51,012 nucleotides of DNA from UBA6065 sp036565605 (GTDB taxonomy: Bacteria > Patescibacteriota > Minisyncoccia > Phycocordibacterales > UBA6065). Shown here piece after piece: positions 16,882 through 25,507 of the stretch; within the stretch, counting starts at the first letter, position 1, and the number at the start of each line of letters is the position of its first letter. The stretch spans positions 1 through 51,012 of the forward strand of contig DATCXV010000026.1 in assembly GCA_036565605.1 (NCBI GenBank), in the 5' to 3' direction. The notes under the pieces are model-generated. The model saw nothing but the letters and a program-made list of their open reading frames with translations. It was not told the DNA's origin and did no database searches. A program made the translations under genes and the position numbers.

Positions 16882-16944
16882 ATGTTGTGGCCAGTATTGC
16901 ATGAAGGGAAAGTGCTTGGCAAGAAATATTCAAAGAACGAGCAA

Positions 16945-16968
16945 GAAAAAAGCCGCGGTTAGGCGGCT
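16945..16968 (-). terminator. Terminator containing the stop codon of the 16959 gene
   Basis: On the minus strand stem AGCCGC/GCGGCT (16951-16956 with 16963-16968) followed by a T-run (16951-16945). The gene's TAA (16961-16959) is in the hairpin loop. It lies between the hypothetical gene and topA, so topA may be partly insulated or rely on readthrough. Confidence 0.6.
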
Positions 16969-17447
16969 TCGGTGACAGATATTTTTTCTGCGGATCCTAA
17001 AGCATGACTTAGAGCACATCGTGCGTCCATGCAAACGAAACATTCATCAGGATCGAATCTTCGCGTGTCGTGATGATATATCGCATGCGGGCCGTCGATC
17101 GTGACGAAACTTCCAGATTCAACTTTCGAAGACACAGGATCGTCAGGCACGTCGCCATTGTATTTCATCGTATATATGACGTCCTGTTCAGCGTCGACAA
17201 GTCCTGCTTTTCTAAACTCTTGCTGAAGAACGTTTTCTGTTCGTTCTACGCCGGGGCGCAGACCGACAATGTAGACATTGCATCCACATTCGCGCAAAAG
17301 GCGTTTCGAAATCAGATAGAGTCTGGACTTTTTCCTGCCAAATCGACCGTACAACACCTCATACAGATTCATAAGGGCGTCGCAGGCGATCATGATCGCA
17401 ACGATGCCTACAATAAAAAGCGTGAGGGAAGAGAGATGGGAACGCAT
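16959..17447 (-). CDS. Membrane-anchored hypothetical protein with Cys motif
   Basis: 162 aa. One membrane segment at about residues 7-27 followed by a basic stretch (GRFGRKKSRLYLISKRLL), so the bulk is likely cytoplasmic. It has four cysteines (CGCNVY, CFVCMDARC) near the end with CxxC spacing that could bind metal, and HHDTRRFDPDECFVC. Family unknown. It lies 18 nt after dprA and 77 nt before topA on the same strand. Confidence 0.65.
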   Translation of the reverse strand: MRSHLSSLTLFIVGIVAIMIACDALMNLYEVLYGRFGRKKSRLYLISKRLLRECGCNVYIVGLRPGVERTENVLQQEFRKAGLVDAEQDVIYTMKYNGDVPDDPVSSKVESGSFVTIDGPHAIYHHDTRRFDPDECFVCMDARCALSHALGSAEKISVTEAA

Positions 17448-17465
17448 AAATAAGAGCTTCTCTAT

Positions 17466-18359
17466 TTACTGTAAGCTCTCGCGATATTTTCCGTCAAGAC
17501 GGATTTCTCCTAAACTTTCTTCAATAATGCCTTTCAATTCAAGAAGCGAGATAAGGGCGCTGGCTTCGGCTACGCTCATGCCGAGTTTCTCGACTAATTC
17601 TTCACGTGGCATGGGATGGTCGAGAATCGCGACAACGCGGCGCTCTTCATCTGAAAGTTCAGAGAGTATACTGTCGAGTGCTCCTTCTTCAACGGCGGAA
17701 AGTTCGAAGCCTAAAGCGTCGATTAAATCTTCGCCGCCGGTGATAGGTGTCGCGCCTAGACGAATAAGAAAGTGTGGGCCGGCGGAAACAGATGAAAAGA
17801 TTCCGCCAGGTACGGCAAAAACATCACGGTTGAATTCTGTGGCGTGTTTAGCGGTAATTAGTGTGCCCGATTTTACTGTTGATTCGATGACCAAAGTCGC
17901 CTTGGCCATGCCGGCCATGATGCGATTACGTTTAGGAAAGGTCCATTTATTACCCATAACCGTTTCTTCAAATGGAGACAGAAGTGCACCGCCGGCTTTC
18001 AATATCCGATGTGCCAGATCCACATGTGCCGCGGGATATATTTCTTCATCGGCAAGCCCTGAACCAGGCACGGCTATGGTCTTTAGTCCGTATTCAAGTG
18101 CCGTTTCGTGCGCGATCGAATCGATACCATAGGCGAGTCCCGACACGATGACCACCGGCAGACCACGAAGAGCAGAGATCAATTCGCGGCAGACCTCTTT
18201 TCCATAGTTTGTGTTCTTGCGCGTGCCGACGACCGTTAAAAAGATTTGATCATTCGGTGGCAGCATGCCTCGCACATACATTTTGTCGGGCAGATCGTCG
18301 CAATGGCGTAAAAGTCCGGGATAATCGCCGGGCTGAATGGTGCGGATAGGAAAGTTCAT
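17466..18359 (-). CDS. dprA: DNA-processing protein DprA/Smf
   Basis: 297 aa from ATG 18359 (MNFPIRTIQPGDYPGLL). Rossmann-like DprA core: VVGTRKNTNYGKEVC, VVIVSGLAYGIDSIAH, TIAVPGSGL, then FPKRNRIMAGMAKATLVIESTVKSGTLITA and FAVPGG, all diagnostic. A C-terminal winged-helix (DML1-like) domain follows (REELVEKLGMSVAEASALISLLELKGII). DprA protects incoming single strands and loads RecA during natural transformation. Together with pilin genes in the window this fits a competence or DNA-uptake capacity, often inferred for Patescibacteria. The N-terminal SAM domain seen in some homologues is missing. Confidence 0.94.
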   Translation of the reverse strand: MNFPIRTIQPGDYPGLLRHCDDLPDKMYVRGMLPPNDQIFLTVVGTRKNTNYGKEVCRELISALRGLPVVIVSGLAYGIDSIAHETALEYGLKTIAVPGSGLADEEIYPAAHVDLAHRILKAGGALLSPFEETVMGNKWTFPKRNRIMAGMAKATLVIESTVKSGTLITAKHATEFNRDVFAVPGGIFSSVSAGPHFLIRLGATPITGGEDLIDALGFELSAVEEGALDSILSELSDEERRVVAILDHPMPREELVEKLGMSVAEASALISLLELKGIIEESLGEIRLDGKYRESLQ

Positions 18360-18430
18360 ATTGTTTTTCTTGTTCGTGGCTTTCAAAGCGGTTGTACGCT
18401 ATCATGGCGAGATAAAGAAAAGATAAAGAA

Positions 18431-19693
18431 ATGCTCGATATTAAATTTATCCGAGAAAATAAAGATCTGGTCAAGGCTGGAGCGCGAAAAAAGCACGTTG
18501 ATATCGATCTTGATGCTCTGATCGTATTGGACGATAAGCGAAAGGCGCTGACTGCTTCGTTTGAAGCTAAACGTGCCGAGCAAAACGCCGTCTCGGCTAA
18601 ACTGCCTTCGGCTGATGCTGAAACCAAGGCAGCCCTTCTTGAATCAATGAAGAAGGTGAAGACTGATATGCAGGCTGACGAAGAAGCTTTGAAAGAAATG
18701 ATGAAAGAATGGCAGGCCATGATGCTTCGTGTACCCAACATGCCGGACATTTCGGTTCCGGATGGTGTAAGTGATGCGGATAATAAAGAAGTGCATACCT
18801 GGGGCGAGAAGACGCAGTTTTCGTTTCAGCCAAAAGATCATATCGAGCTTATGACCAAGCTTGATCTGCTTGATCTTGAAAAAGGAACCGAGACCGCGGG
18901 CTTCCGTGGTTACTATTTGAAGAATGACGCTGTGACCATGAACTTTGGTCTTTGGCAGTTCGTGCTCGATCGTTTTGTGAAAAAAGGATACAAGCCGATG
19001 ATGGTGCCGTCGCTTGTTCGCAAGCAGCCTTTGTATGGCACAGGATATTTGCCGCAGGGCGAAGAGGATTTGTACAAGACGCAGGATGGAGACTATCTTA
19101 CGGGCACCGCTGAAGTGGCTACGATGAGCTATTTTGCGGACAAAGTCATCGACAAATCTGAATTGCCGATGAAAATTATTGCTTTTTCGACTTGTTTCCG
19201 TCGCGAGGCCGGTAGCCACAGCAAGGACACCAAGGGTATCATCCGTGTTCATGAATTCTATAAATTAGAGCAAGTGATTTTGTGCGAAGCGAGTCACGAA
19301 GAATCTGTAAAGCATCATGAAGAACTTCGTCGTAATTCTGAAGAAATTTTGGAGGCTTTGAAATTGCCATATCACACGGTGGTTAACTGTGGTGGTGATA
19401 TTGGTCTCGGTCAGGTAAAGAAATATGATCTTGAAGCTTGGGTCCCATCGCAGAATACTTATCGCGAAACGCATTCGTGCTCGTACTTCCACGATTTCCA
19501 GACACGTCGATTGAATATTCGTTACCGTGATACTGACGGCAAGTTGAAATTCGCGCACTCGCTTAACAATACGGCGCTTGCAGGTCCACGTATCCTGGTT
19601 CCAATCATCGAAAACTACCAACAGGAGGATGGTTCGGTGAAAGTTCCCGACATTCTAAAGCCGTACCTGGGCAAGGACGTAATAACTAAATAA
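18431..19693 (+). CDS. serS: Seryl-tRNA synthetase
   Basis: 420 aa class II aaRS. N-terminal MLDIKFIRENKDLVK and long antiparallel coiled-coil arm (~residues 25-100, binds the tRNA-Ser variable arm), motif 2 CFRREAGSHSKDTKGIIRVHEF and motif 3 NNTALAGPRILVPIIENYQ. Normal length. No T-box-like leader was seen here. Divergent from dprA; first gene of serS-ftsQ-dus (gaps 4 nt and an overlap). Confidence 0.97.
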   Translation: MLDIKFIRENKDLVKAGARKKHVDIDLDALIVLDDKRKALTASFEAKRAEQNAVSAKLPSADAETKAALLESMKKVKTDMQADEEALKEMMKEWQAMMLRVPNMPDISVPDGVSDADNKEVHTWGEKTQFSFQPKDHIELMTKLDLLDLEKGTETAGFRGYYLKNDAVTMNFGLWQFVLDRFVKKGYKPMMVPSLVRKQPLYGTGYLPQGEEDLYKTQDGDYLTGTAEVATMSYFADKVIDKSELPMKIIAFSTCFRREAGSHSKDTKGIIRVHEFYKLEQVILCEASHEESVKHHEELRRNSEEILEALKLPYHTVVNCGGDIGLGQVKKYDLEAWVPSQNTYRETHSCSYFHDFQTRRLNIRYRDTDGKLKFAHSLNNTALAGPRILVPIIENYQQEDGSVKVPDILKPYLGKDVITK

Positions 19694-19697
19694 GGCT

Positions 19698-20516
19698 ATG
19701 GCGGAGCGGGCGCTTTTTCAGCAGACAAAGCTTCGAGCTCGCCGCCGCGCCCGCGCTTGGCGACTTCTCGGACTTTCCGTCGCGGCGGCGGCCATCTTGT
19801 ATTTCTCGCTCAGTCTTTTATCACAATTGAGTGCGCTTCAGATCGAACGTGTAGTGGTCACGGGTGCTCACCGCGTCCCAGAAGAAAACATTCGCGAGAC
19901 CGTTTTAGCCGAGCTTTCCGGAAATTATGGTGGCATCTTTTCGCGCTCGAACGTATTGCTGTATCCGAAGTCCGCGATCCGCACTGATGTGCTGGCAGTG
20001 CCTGCAGTGAAATCCGTGAACATCAGTCGTTCGGATATGCATACGCTGTCGATTGATCTTGAAGAACGTGTCGAAGTTGCACTGTGGTGTGAAGGTCCGA
20101 TAGGCGAGACCGAACGCTGTTCATCTGTCGACGAAAACGGACAAATTTTTGCGCGAACCACTGTAATCTCTTCGGACCGCTTTGTGTATCGCGGCGCGGT
20201 CACGTCAATTGATGAAAGCCGTGATGTGTTTGTTTCGCCGGATTTTCGTAAACTGCAGTTTTTCATGACTCAGCTTTCAGGACTTTCAGTCGGACCACGC
20301 GAAATATTTGTTGGCACGGATGGGTACCTCACCATTTCTCTTTCAAATGGTGGAAAAATTATCATCGATGCAACCAGAGATCTTTCAGACGTGCTTTCGG
20401 ATATCGCACTGGTTATCTCTGACAAATCGGTCGCGCCGGATCTTTTGACGTTTCTGAATAATCTCGACTATATAAAGTTCGACTCGGGCAGCAAGGTGGT
20501 GTATAAGATGAAGTAA
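19698..20516 (+). CDS. ftsQ: FtsQ/DivIB-like POTRA membrane protein
   Basis: 272 aa. Basic cytoplasmic N-terminus (RARRRARAWR), one membrane helix (residues ~22-44), then a POTRA-like start IERVVVTGAHRVPEENIRETV and a following domain with LEERVEVALWCEG. This is the single-pass layout of FtsQ/DivIB, which links early and late divisome proteins. Sequence similarity is weak in this family, so the call rests on architecture. It begins 4 nt after serS and overlaps dus in TAATG. No ftsA or ftsZ follows. Confidence 0.65.
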   Translation: MAERALFQQTKLRARRRARAWRLLGLSVAAAAILYFSLSLLSQLSALQIERVVVTGAHRVPEENIRETVLAELSGNYGGIFSRSNVLLYPKSAIRTDVLAVPAVKSVNISRSDMHTLSIDLEERVEVALWCEGPIGETERCSSVDENGQIFARTTVISSDRFVYRGAVTSIDESRDVFVSPDFRKLQFFMTQLSGLSVGPREIFVGTDGYLTISLSNGGKIIIDATRDLSDVLSDIALVISDKSVAPDLLTFLNNLDYIKFDSGSKVVYKMK

Positions 20517-21499
20517 TGAAGGATTTCTGGAAAGACCTCAAAAAGCCCTTTTTCGTGCTCGCACCAATGGCGGATGTAACGGACTGTGCCTTTCGCCGAA
20601 TGATCGCAAAATACGGTCGACCAGATGTGACCTGGACTGAATTCGTATCAGCAGACGGACTTTGTTCACCCGGACGCAAGGTTCTTTTGAGAGATCTTGA
20701 ATTCACCGACGCCGAACGTCCCATTGTTGCGCAGTTGTTCACCTCTAAACCGGATAAAATGCGCGAGACGGCGAAATTGTGCCAAGATCTGGGTTTTGAT
20801 GGCATCGATATCAATATGGGATGTCCGGATCGCTCGATTGAAAAGCAGGGTTGCGGCGCGGCCATGATGAAGAATCCAGAAAACGCTCGGGCAATCATTC
20901 GCGCGGCCAAAGAAGGGGCACCGAATCTGCCGGTGTCGGTGAAAACGCGCATCGGTTATAGCAAAAATGAAATCGCGACCTGGATCCCGCAGATCTTGGC
21001 TGAAAAGCCTGCGGCGCTTACCATCCATTGCCGTACGCGCAAAGAAATGTCGTTGGTTCCGGCACGTTGGGAACATGTGAGGGAAGTTGTTCTTTTGCGT
21101 GACAAACTTTCACCCGAGACGCTTGTCATTGGAAATGGTGATGTTACGGATCTTCCTGATGCGCGTCGCAAGGCCGCCGAGTTTGGTGCTGACGGTGTGA
21201 TGCTGGGTCGTGCCATTTTCGGCAACCCATGGCTTTTCTCATCCTTACGTAATCCAGATGGAAAAACGACCGTACCGACCATTCCTGAAAAATTACGTGT
21301 CGCCGTCGAGCACACTAAATTATATGAGAAGCTTTTGGGAGATATCAAAAGTTTTGCCATCATGAAGAAGCATTACAAGGCATACGTAAACGGTTTTGAT
21401 GGTGCCAAGGAATTACGCACTAAATTGATGGATGCCAAGGATGCAGCTGAAGTGGAAAGGGAGGTGGAGGCCTTTATCGCGGGCCTTGCTCGTACCTAA
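20516..21499 (+). CDS. dus: tRNA-dihydrouridine synthase
   Basis: 327 aa FMN-dependent TIM barrel. LAPMADVTDCAFRRMI at the N-terminus, the catalytic-cysteine signature DINMGCPDRSIEKQGCGAAMM, TIHCRTRKE and GVMLGRAIFGNPWLF at the phosphate-binding end. It reduces uridines in the tRNA D-loop. The start codon overlaps the ftsQ stop, so the two are translationally coupled. DusB-type most likely, but the subfamily is not certain. Confidence 0.93.
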   Translation: MKDFWKDLKKPFFVLAPMADVTDCAFRRMIAKYGRPDVTWTEFVSADGLCSPGRKVLLRDLEFTDAERPIVAQLFTSKPDKMRETAKLCQDLGFDGIDINMGCPDRSIEKQGCGAAMMKNPENARAIIRAAKEGAPNLPVSVKTRIGYSKNEIATWIPQILAEKPAALTIHCRTRKEMSLVPARWEHVREVVLLRDKLSPETLVIGNGDVTDLPDARRKAAEFGADGVMLGRAIFGNPWLFSSLRNPDGKTTVPTIPEKLRVAVEHTKLYEKLLGDIKSFAIMKKHYKAYVNGFDGAKELRTKLMDAKDAAEVEREVEAFIAGLART

Positions 21500-21509
21500 T
21501 TTAGGGTGT

Positions 21510-21736
21510 GCACAAACCGCTTGCAAAGTCTTGGAGCGGGTGTAACGTTAAGTCAGATCTGACTTGGCCAGAATTAAGAGACTGGCCTTTCGGGAGGGCG
21601 GTGCGAACTGCATTGGCGTGCGTCGTGCCGCTCTCCCTCTTATTTCTGCAACAAGCCTGAGGGTGCTTTCCTAAGGGTTTGTGACTGACATTACGCCTAC
21701 AAGGGCGGAGCGTATGCAGACGCTCCGCCCTTTTGA
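21510..21736 (+). ncRNA. Unassigned structured RNA with its own terminator, upstream of dnaX
   Basis: The 269-nt gap between dus and dnaX has no ORF but dense pairing: outer helix CACAAACC/GGTTTGTG (21511-21518 with 21676-21683), GCTTG/CAAGC (21519-21523 with 21652-21656), a perfect 16-nt palindrome (21550-21565), GGCCAG/CTGGCC (21566-21571 with 21582-21587), a 10-bp GC-rich stem (21592-21601 with 21628-21637), then a 12-bp terminator. SRP RNA genes often precede dnaX, but the invariant GGAAG-type apical loop is not present; tmRNA and RNase P signatures are also absent. A 6S-like or new RNA is possible. The 5' end is not defined; a weak -10 (TAATTT, 21497-21502) overlaps the dus stop. Confidence 0.6.
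21701..21734 (+). terminator. Strong terminator of the structured RNA
   Basis: 12-bp stem AAGGGCGGAGCG/CGCTCCGCCCTT, 8-nt loop, followed by T's. It separates the RNA unit from dnaX, which has its own promoter. Confidence 0.88.
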
Positions 21737-21741
21737 CTTTC

Positions 21742-21750
21742 TGCTATACT
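21742..21750 (+). promoter_or_regulatory. dnaX extended -10
   Basis: TGC-TATACT, 18 nt before the dnaX ATG; predicted leader ~11-12 nt with no Shine-Dalgarno. Confidence 0.55.
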
Positions 21751-21768
21751 ATATTCCAACAATCTTAT

Positions 21769-22815
21769 ATGGCTCACGAAGTCTTGTACCGAAAGTACCG
21801 TCCAAAGGAATTCTCCGAAGTGATCGGCCAGGAGTCCGTCATTCGTGCTTTGCAGGGTGCGGTCAAGGGCGATGCCGTTGCGCATGCATATCTGTTTGCC
21901 GGATCGCGTGGCATTGGTAAAACGTCGATTGCGCGCATCTTTGCCCGGGCGGTAGGTACGTCGGCGAATGATATCTATGAAATTGATGCTGCATCGAATC
22001 GCGGTATCGATGATGTACGTGCTTTGCGCGATGCAGTAGCGGTGCTGCCGTTCGAATCTCGCTTCAAGGTTTACATTATCGACGAGGTACACATGCTTAC
22101 CAAGGAAGCGTTCAACGCGCTTTTGAAGACTCTGGAAGAGCCACCAAAACATGTCGTCTTCATCCTTGCTACGACCGAAGTGCACAAATTGCCCGAGACC
22201 ATCGTTTCGCGTTGCCAGGTTTTCGAATTCAAACGTCCGACTGCCGAAATTCTTGCCGACACGGTTTCGCGTGTTGCCAAAGCCGAAGGATATGCGATCG
22301 AGCCAGCCGCTGCTGAATTGGTGGCACTTGTAGGTGATGGATCGTTCCGAGACACATTAGGCACCTTGGAACGTGTCATTGCGGGAGCCAAGGGTAAGAA
22401 AATTTCGCTTGAAGACGTTGAAGAGGCAACCGGATCACCTAAGTCGCAATTGGTGCGGGATTTCGTCGCGGCGCTTTCGCGCCGCGACTCTGTAGCCGCT
22501 TTTGCCGCCATCGGCGCGGTCAAAGCGAAGTCGCTTGATCCCAAGCTTTTCTTGGAACTATCTTTGATACTTGTTCGTGCTGCTCTTATGGCCAAGATGA
22601 ATGTGCCTGACGCGCTTGTGCACGCTTCTGATGAGGATAAGAAATTTGTGACAGCTCTTTTAGTTGATGCAAAGGCATCCGTTGACTCCAAGCTTCTGCG
22701 AACAATGCTGGGTGCTTTTGACTATATTGGATCCTCACCGATCCGAGAACTTCCTCTGGAACTGATGGTGCTCGACGTGATCGAAGACAAAGATCCGTCA
22801 GCGATAAAAAAATAA
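21769..22815 (+). CDS. dnaX: DNA polymerase III subunit gamma (clamp loader), short and without the zinc module
   Basis: 348 aa from ATG 21769 (MAHEVLYRKYRPKEF). AAA+ clamp loader: Walker A GSRGIGKTS, EIDAASNRGIDDVR, Walker B VYIIDEVHMLTKEAFNALLKTLEEPP, sensor 1 ATTEVHKLPETIVSRCQ. In normal DnaX a four-cysteine zinc module sits between the P-loop helix and EIDAASN; here the loop is reduced to about ten residues with no cysteine. It also lacks the tau C-terminus, so only a gamma-like protein is made, with no polymerase/helicase-binding domains. Loads the beta clamp with delta subunits (not in window). Confidence 0.9.
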   Translation: MAHEVLYRKYRPKEFSEVIGQESVIRALQGAVKGDAVAHAYLFAGSRGIGKTSIARIFARAVGTSANDIYEIDAASNRGIDDVRALRDAVAVLPFESRFKVYIIDEVHMLTKEAFNALLKTLEEPPKHVVFILATTEVHKLPETIVSRCQVFEFKRPTAEILADTVSRVAKAEGYAIEPAAAELVALVGDGSFRDTLGTLERVIAGAKGKKISLEDVEEATGSPKSQLVRDFVAALSRRDSVAAFAAIGAVKAKSLDPKLFLELSLILVRAALMAKMNVPDALVHASDEDKKFVTALLVDAKASVDSKLLRTMLGAFDYIGSSPIRELPLELMVLDVIEDKDPSAIKK

Positions 22816-22819
22816 TTGT

Positions 22820-25321
22820 ATGAAAGATCATAAGGGGTTGCTGGTAGTCATGATATTACTTCCCGCGTTCTCCTTATCGATCACTGCAGATGCCGCAACT
22901 TTTTCAAGGAACCTTGTGTTCGGTATGTCCGGAGAAGATGTCCGAGAACTGCAGGTCATTCTTAATAGTAATCCCGATACCAAAATAATATCTGCTGGCG
23001 TTGGTTCTCCGGGAAACGAAAGCACCTATTTTGGCCAGCTCACGCTTGTTGCGGTTAAAAAATTTCAAACCATTCACGCTGCGGATGTGTTGTATCCCGT
23101 CGGATTGTACAGTCCGACCGGTCTTGTCGGGGCTCTCACCCGCAAAAAGCTGCAAGAATTAAGTCAGGGTGCTTCAGCAAGAATACTGTCACTTGGTTAT
23201 TCTGGTGAAGACGTTCGTGCCTTGCAACGCGCTTTGAATGCCAAAGGCTATGTCGTTGCGCTTTCCGGAGCGGGATCTCCAGGAAACGAGACTTCTTTTT
23301 TTGGAGGGGCCACTGATGCGGCACTCAAAAGATATCAATGCGAGAAACTACTTGTGTGCTCGGGAACGCCCGCTTCGAATGGATACGGTTCTTTTGATGC
23401 CAAGACACGCGCCCTGATTTTTGGGCAGGCAACTTCATCTTCAGTTGCAACCACACGAATAGGATTTGCTTCCGCTTCGTCGGGAGGCTCGTCAGGCGGC
23501 TCTTCTGGGCACTCTTCAGGAGGATCTTCCGGAAGCTCGGGTGGCGGTGGATCGCAAACTCCTGTCCCAACTGCGCCTCTACAAGTTCAAACAGGCATCT
23601 TGATTGACGATTTTGATTCGGGTGCGGGTAGCTGGGGCTTCTATGACGGAAGAGAATTTCCGGGCGCCAGCGGCGGATTCTCTGTGGGGCAGGGCAAAAG
23701 CGGAAGTGGTGGAAAGATTTCGTTTTCAATCGGTGGATCTGGTCACTACGTTCTTGCAGAACGTGCCGTCACAGCAACCACGACCGCATCGACGCTCTCG
23801 CTTTCAATTAAAGCACCTGCAGGACTCGATATATCGTTAAGGCTTGTGGATTCTTCAGGGCAGACATTGGTGTACTCGTTACCACGCAGTCTTGAATCTT
23901 TAAGCGGTCAGAACAGTTGGATTCGTTATACGGTCAAACTGCCATCTCCTTCGTATTATTGGGGTGGTGCAGCCGACGGCGTGCCGCGATTTCCAATTTC
24001 TACGGTGCAGGTTGGTGTTGAACCTTTGCGATATATGCTTGATGGTGCGCCACATCGTGCTGTTTCGTCAGGTTCTGTTGAGTTCGATGATGTCGTCTTT
24101 GATGCGCCAGAGCCTGTGATCGATCCTGTGTCGTCCGCGGTGCTTTCTGTGCCCCGAAGTGACTTGCGATCAACATTCGGTGCGTCGATTCACGGTAACG
24201 ACTTTAATGAACCAGAGTACGGACTCTTGCAAGGTCTTGGCGTGAAATTAGTAAGAACAGATCTGCTCTGGAGCGAAGTCGAGCACGAAGAAGGTGTCTA
24301 TGACTTTTCAGTATTCGATCCGGTTGTTGATGCGCTGAACGGCAGGGGAATGAGAGTTCTCTTCGTCCTTGCGTACGGTAATGCACTGTACGGCATCCCA
24401 GGCTATTCGGGCATTACGACTACCGAGCAAATCGATCAGTTCGGGGCATTCGCTGGTGCCGCTGCAGCACATTACTCCAATAAAGATGTAGCGTTCGAGA
24501 TTTGGAACGAGCCGAACTTGAACAACACATGGCTTCCGCACAATGATCCGACCAGCTATGCCACGTTTGCGAAAACAGTGACACAAAAAATACGCGAGGC
24601 GAATCCAGGCGTGCAAATTGTGACCGGAGGAATCTCGGGATTCGACTTCGACTGGCTTGCAGATATGCTTGATGCAGGTGGGGCCCAAGGCGCAAACGCT
24701 ATCGGTGTGCATCCGTACCTGTCTGAAAGTCCTGAACATATCGTTGGACAGCTTGTTGAATTACGGAATCTTGTCGCGGAAAAACTTGGTAGCAGTGTGC
24801 CGTTGTGGAATACCGAATGGGGTTATTCATCCGACTGGTTTGGTCAAGGTGCCTCAAGCCAAGGCGAACGCGTGCAAGCAAAGCTTGCCTTGCGACAGGT
24901 GCTTACATCGTTTATTGCAGGCTTTCCATCGAATCCTTATTACGACCTGACAAATGACTCGCTCGATGCGTCCGAGTCCAATATGAACTTTGGATTGTAT
25001 ACGCGATCTGGTCGTGAAAAACAGGCTGGTCAGGCTCTTCGTATCCTTAATGAAACAGTGAATGGTTGGAGTACGACTGGCCTTATCCCAACATATCGAG
25101 GAGATCTTCATGTGTTGAAGCTTGAAAGCGGTGGAAGTGTCCAAGTTATCGCATGGACGGAAACAAGTTCGCCGGTATCAAATGCTTCGCCTGTGACTTT
25201 GAAGTTCAGTCGGCATCCGACGTCGATCAAAGACATGTTGGGTATGTCGCTTGGTTATACGGAAGAAGCGGGTGCGTATGTAGTCCAAGTGACAGACGAG
25301 CCAATGTACATTAGGTTCTAG
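22820..25321 (+). CDS. Secreted peptidoglycan-binding protein with GH39-like glycosidase domain
   Basis: 833 aa. Signal peptide ~1-26 (cleavage near ADA-AT). Two PG_binding_1-type repeats (~28-110 and ~115-195; both with SGEDVR-LQ, GSPGNE-FG and a K-x-Q/Y-Q end). A Gly/Ser-rich linker (~213-245) leads to a beta-sandwich carbohydrate-binding-like region (~250-435) and a TIM-barrel glycosidase (~440-800) of clan GH-A/GH39 style: probable acid/base E564 in FEIWNEPN and nucleophile E666 in WNTEWGYS. It would sit on the wall and cleave a glycan of its own envelope or of a host cell. Starts 4 nt after dnaX stop. Substrate unknown. Confidence 0.8.
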   Translation: MKDHKGLLVVMILLPAFSLSITADAATFSRNLVFGMSGEDVRELQVILNSNPDTKIISAGVGSPGNESTYFGQLTLVAVKKFQTIHAADVLYPVGLYSPTGLVGALTRKKLQELSQGASARILSLGYSGEDVRALQRALNAKGYVVALSGAGSPGNETSFFGGATDAALKRYQCEKLLVCSGTPASNGYGSFDAKTRALIFGQATSSSVATTRIGFASASSGGSSGGSSGHSSGGSSGSSGGGGSQTPVPTAPLQVQTGILIDDFDSGAGSWGFYDGREFPGASGGFSVGQGKSGSGGKISFSIGGSGHYVLAERAVTATTTASTLSLSIKAPAGLDISLRLVDSSGQTLVYSLPRSLESLSGQNSWIRYTVKLPSPSYYWGGAADGVPRFPISTVQVGVEPLRYMLDGAPHRAVSSGSVEFDDVVFDAPEPVIDPVSSAVLSVPRSDLRSTFGASIHGNDFNEPEYGLLQGLGVKLVRTDLLWSEVEHEEGVYDFSVFDPVVDALNGRGMRVLFVLAYGNALYGIPGYSGITTTEQIDQFGAFAGAAAAHYSNKDVAFEIWNEPNLNNTWLPHNDPTSYATFAKTVTQKIREANPGVQIVTGGISGFDFDWLADMLDAGGAQGANAIGVHPYLSESPEHIVGQLVELRNLVAEKLGSSVPLWNTEWGYSSDWFGQGASSQGERVQAKLALRQVLTSFIAGFPSNPYYDLTNDSLDASESNMNFGLYTRSGREKQAGQALRILNETVNGWSTTGLIPTYRGDLHVLKLESGGSVQVIAWTETSSPVSNASPVTLKFSRHPTSIKDMLGMSLGYTEEAGAYVVQVTDEPMYIRF

Positions 25322-25360
25322 TAGACTAAAGGCCTTTGTAAGGGTATAACTATTGGCATC

Positions 25361-25431
25361 TGCCGGATCGTCTAATGGTAGGACAGGAGCCTTTGAAGCT
25401 TCTAATCTTGGTTCGATTCCAAGTCCGGCAA
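25361..25431 (+). tRNA. tRNA-Gln (anticodon TTG)
   Basis: Acceptor TGCCGGA/TCCGGCA, anticodon stem GGAGC/GCTTC with loop CTTTGAA (anticodon TTG), T-loop TTCGATT, discriminator A (25431); CCA not encoded (next bases CAG). A -10-like TATAAC (25345-25350) lies 10 nt upstream. It borders the accessory region. Confidence 0.93.
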
Positions 25432-25453
25432 CAGCTAAGAATTAGTTTCTAAA

Positions 25454-25469
25454 GACCAGGACAGGTCAT
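25454..25469 (+). repeat. Direct repeat, left copy (possible attachment site)
   Basis: GACCAGGACAGGTCAT. It matches 14 of 16 bases with 31806-31821 in the same orientation and is itself an imperfect dyad (GACC-6 nt-GGTC). It is 22 nt past tRNA-Gln and marks where the sequence becomes AT-rich. Confidence 0.4.
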
Positions 25470-25490
25470 CCTGCTCGTTTTCTCGTTGTG

Positions 25491-25499
25491 TGGGATAAT
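25491..25499 (+). promoter_or_regulatory. Extended -10 of the RloC-like gene
   Basis: TGG-GATAAT with 8 nt to the ATG at 25508, so the mRNA is predicted leaderless or nearly so. Confidence 0.5.
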
Positions 25500-25507
25500 T
25501 AAGCACA

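Noticed and set aside
21510..21700. SRP (4.5S) RNA upstream of dnaX
   Set aside because: Position fits, but the Ffh-binding GGAAG-type apical loop and AGCA internal loop are not found on either strand.
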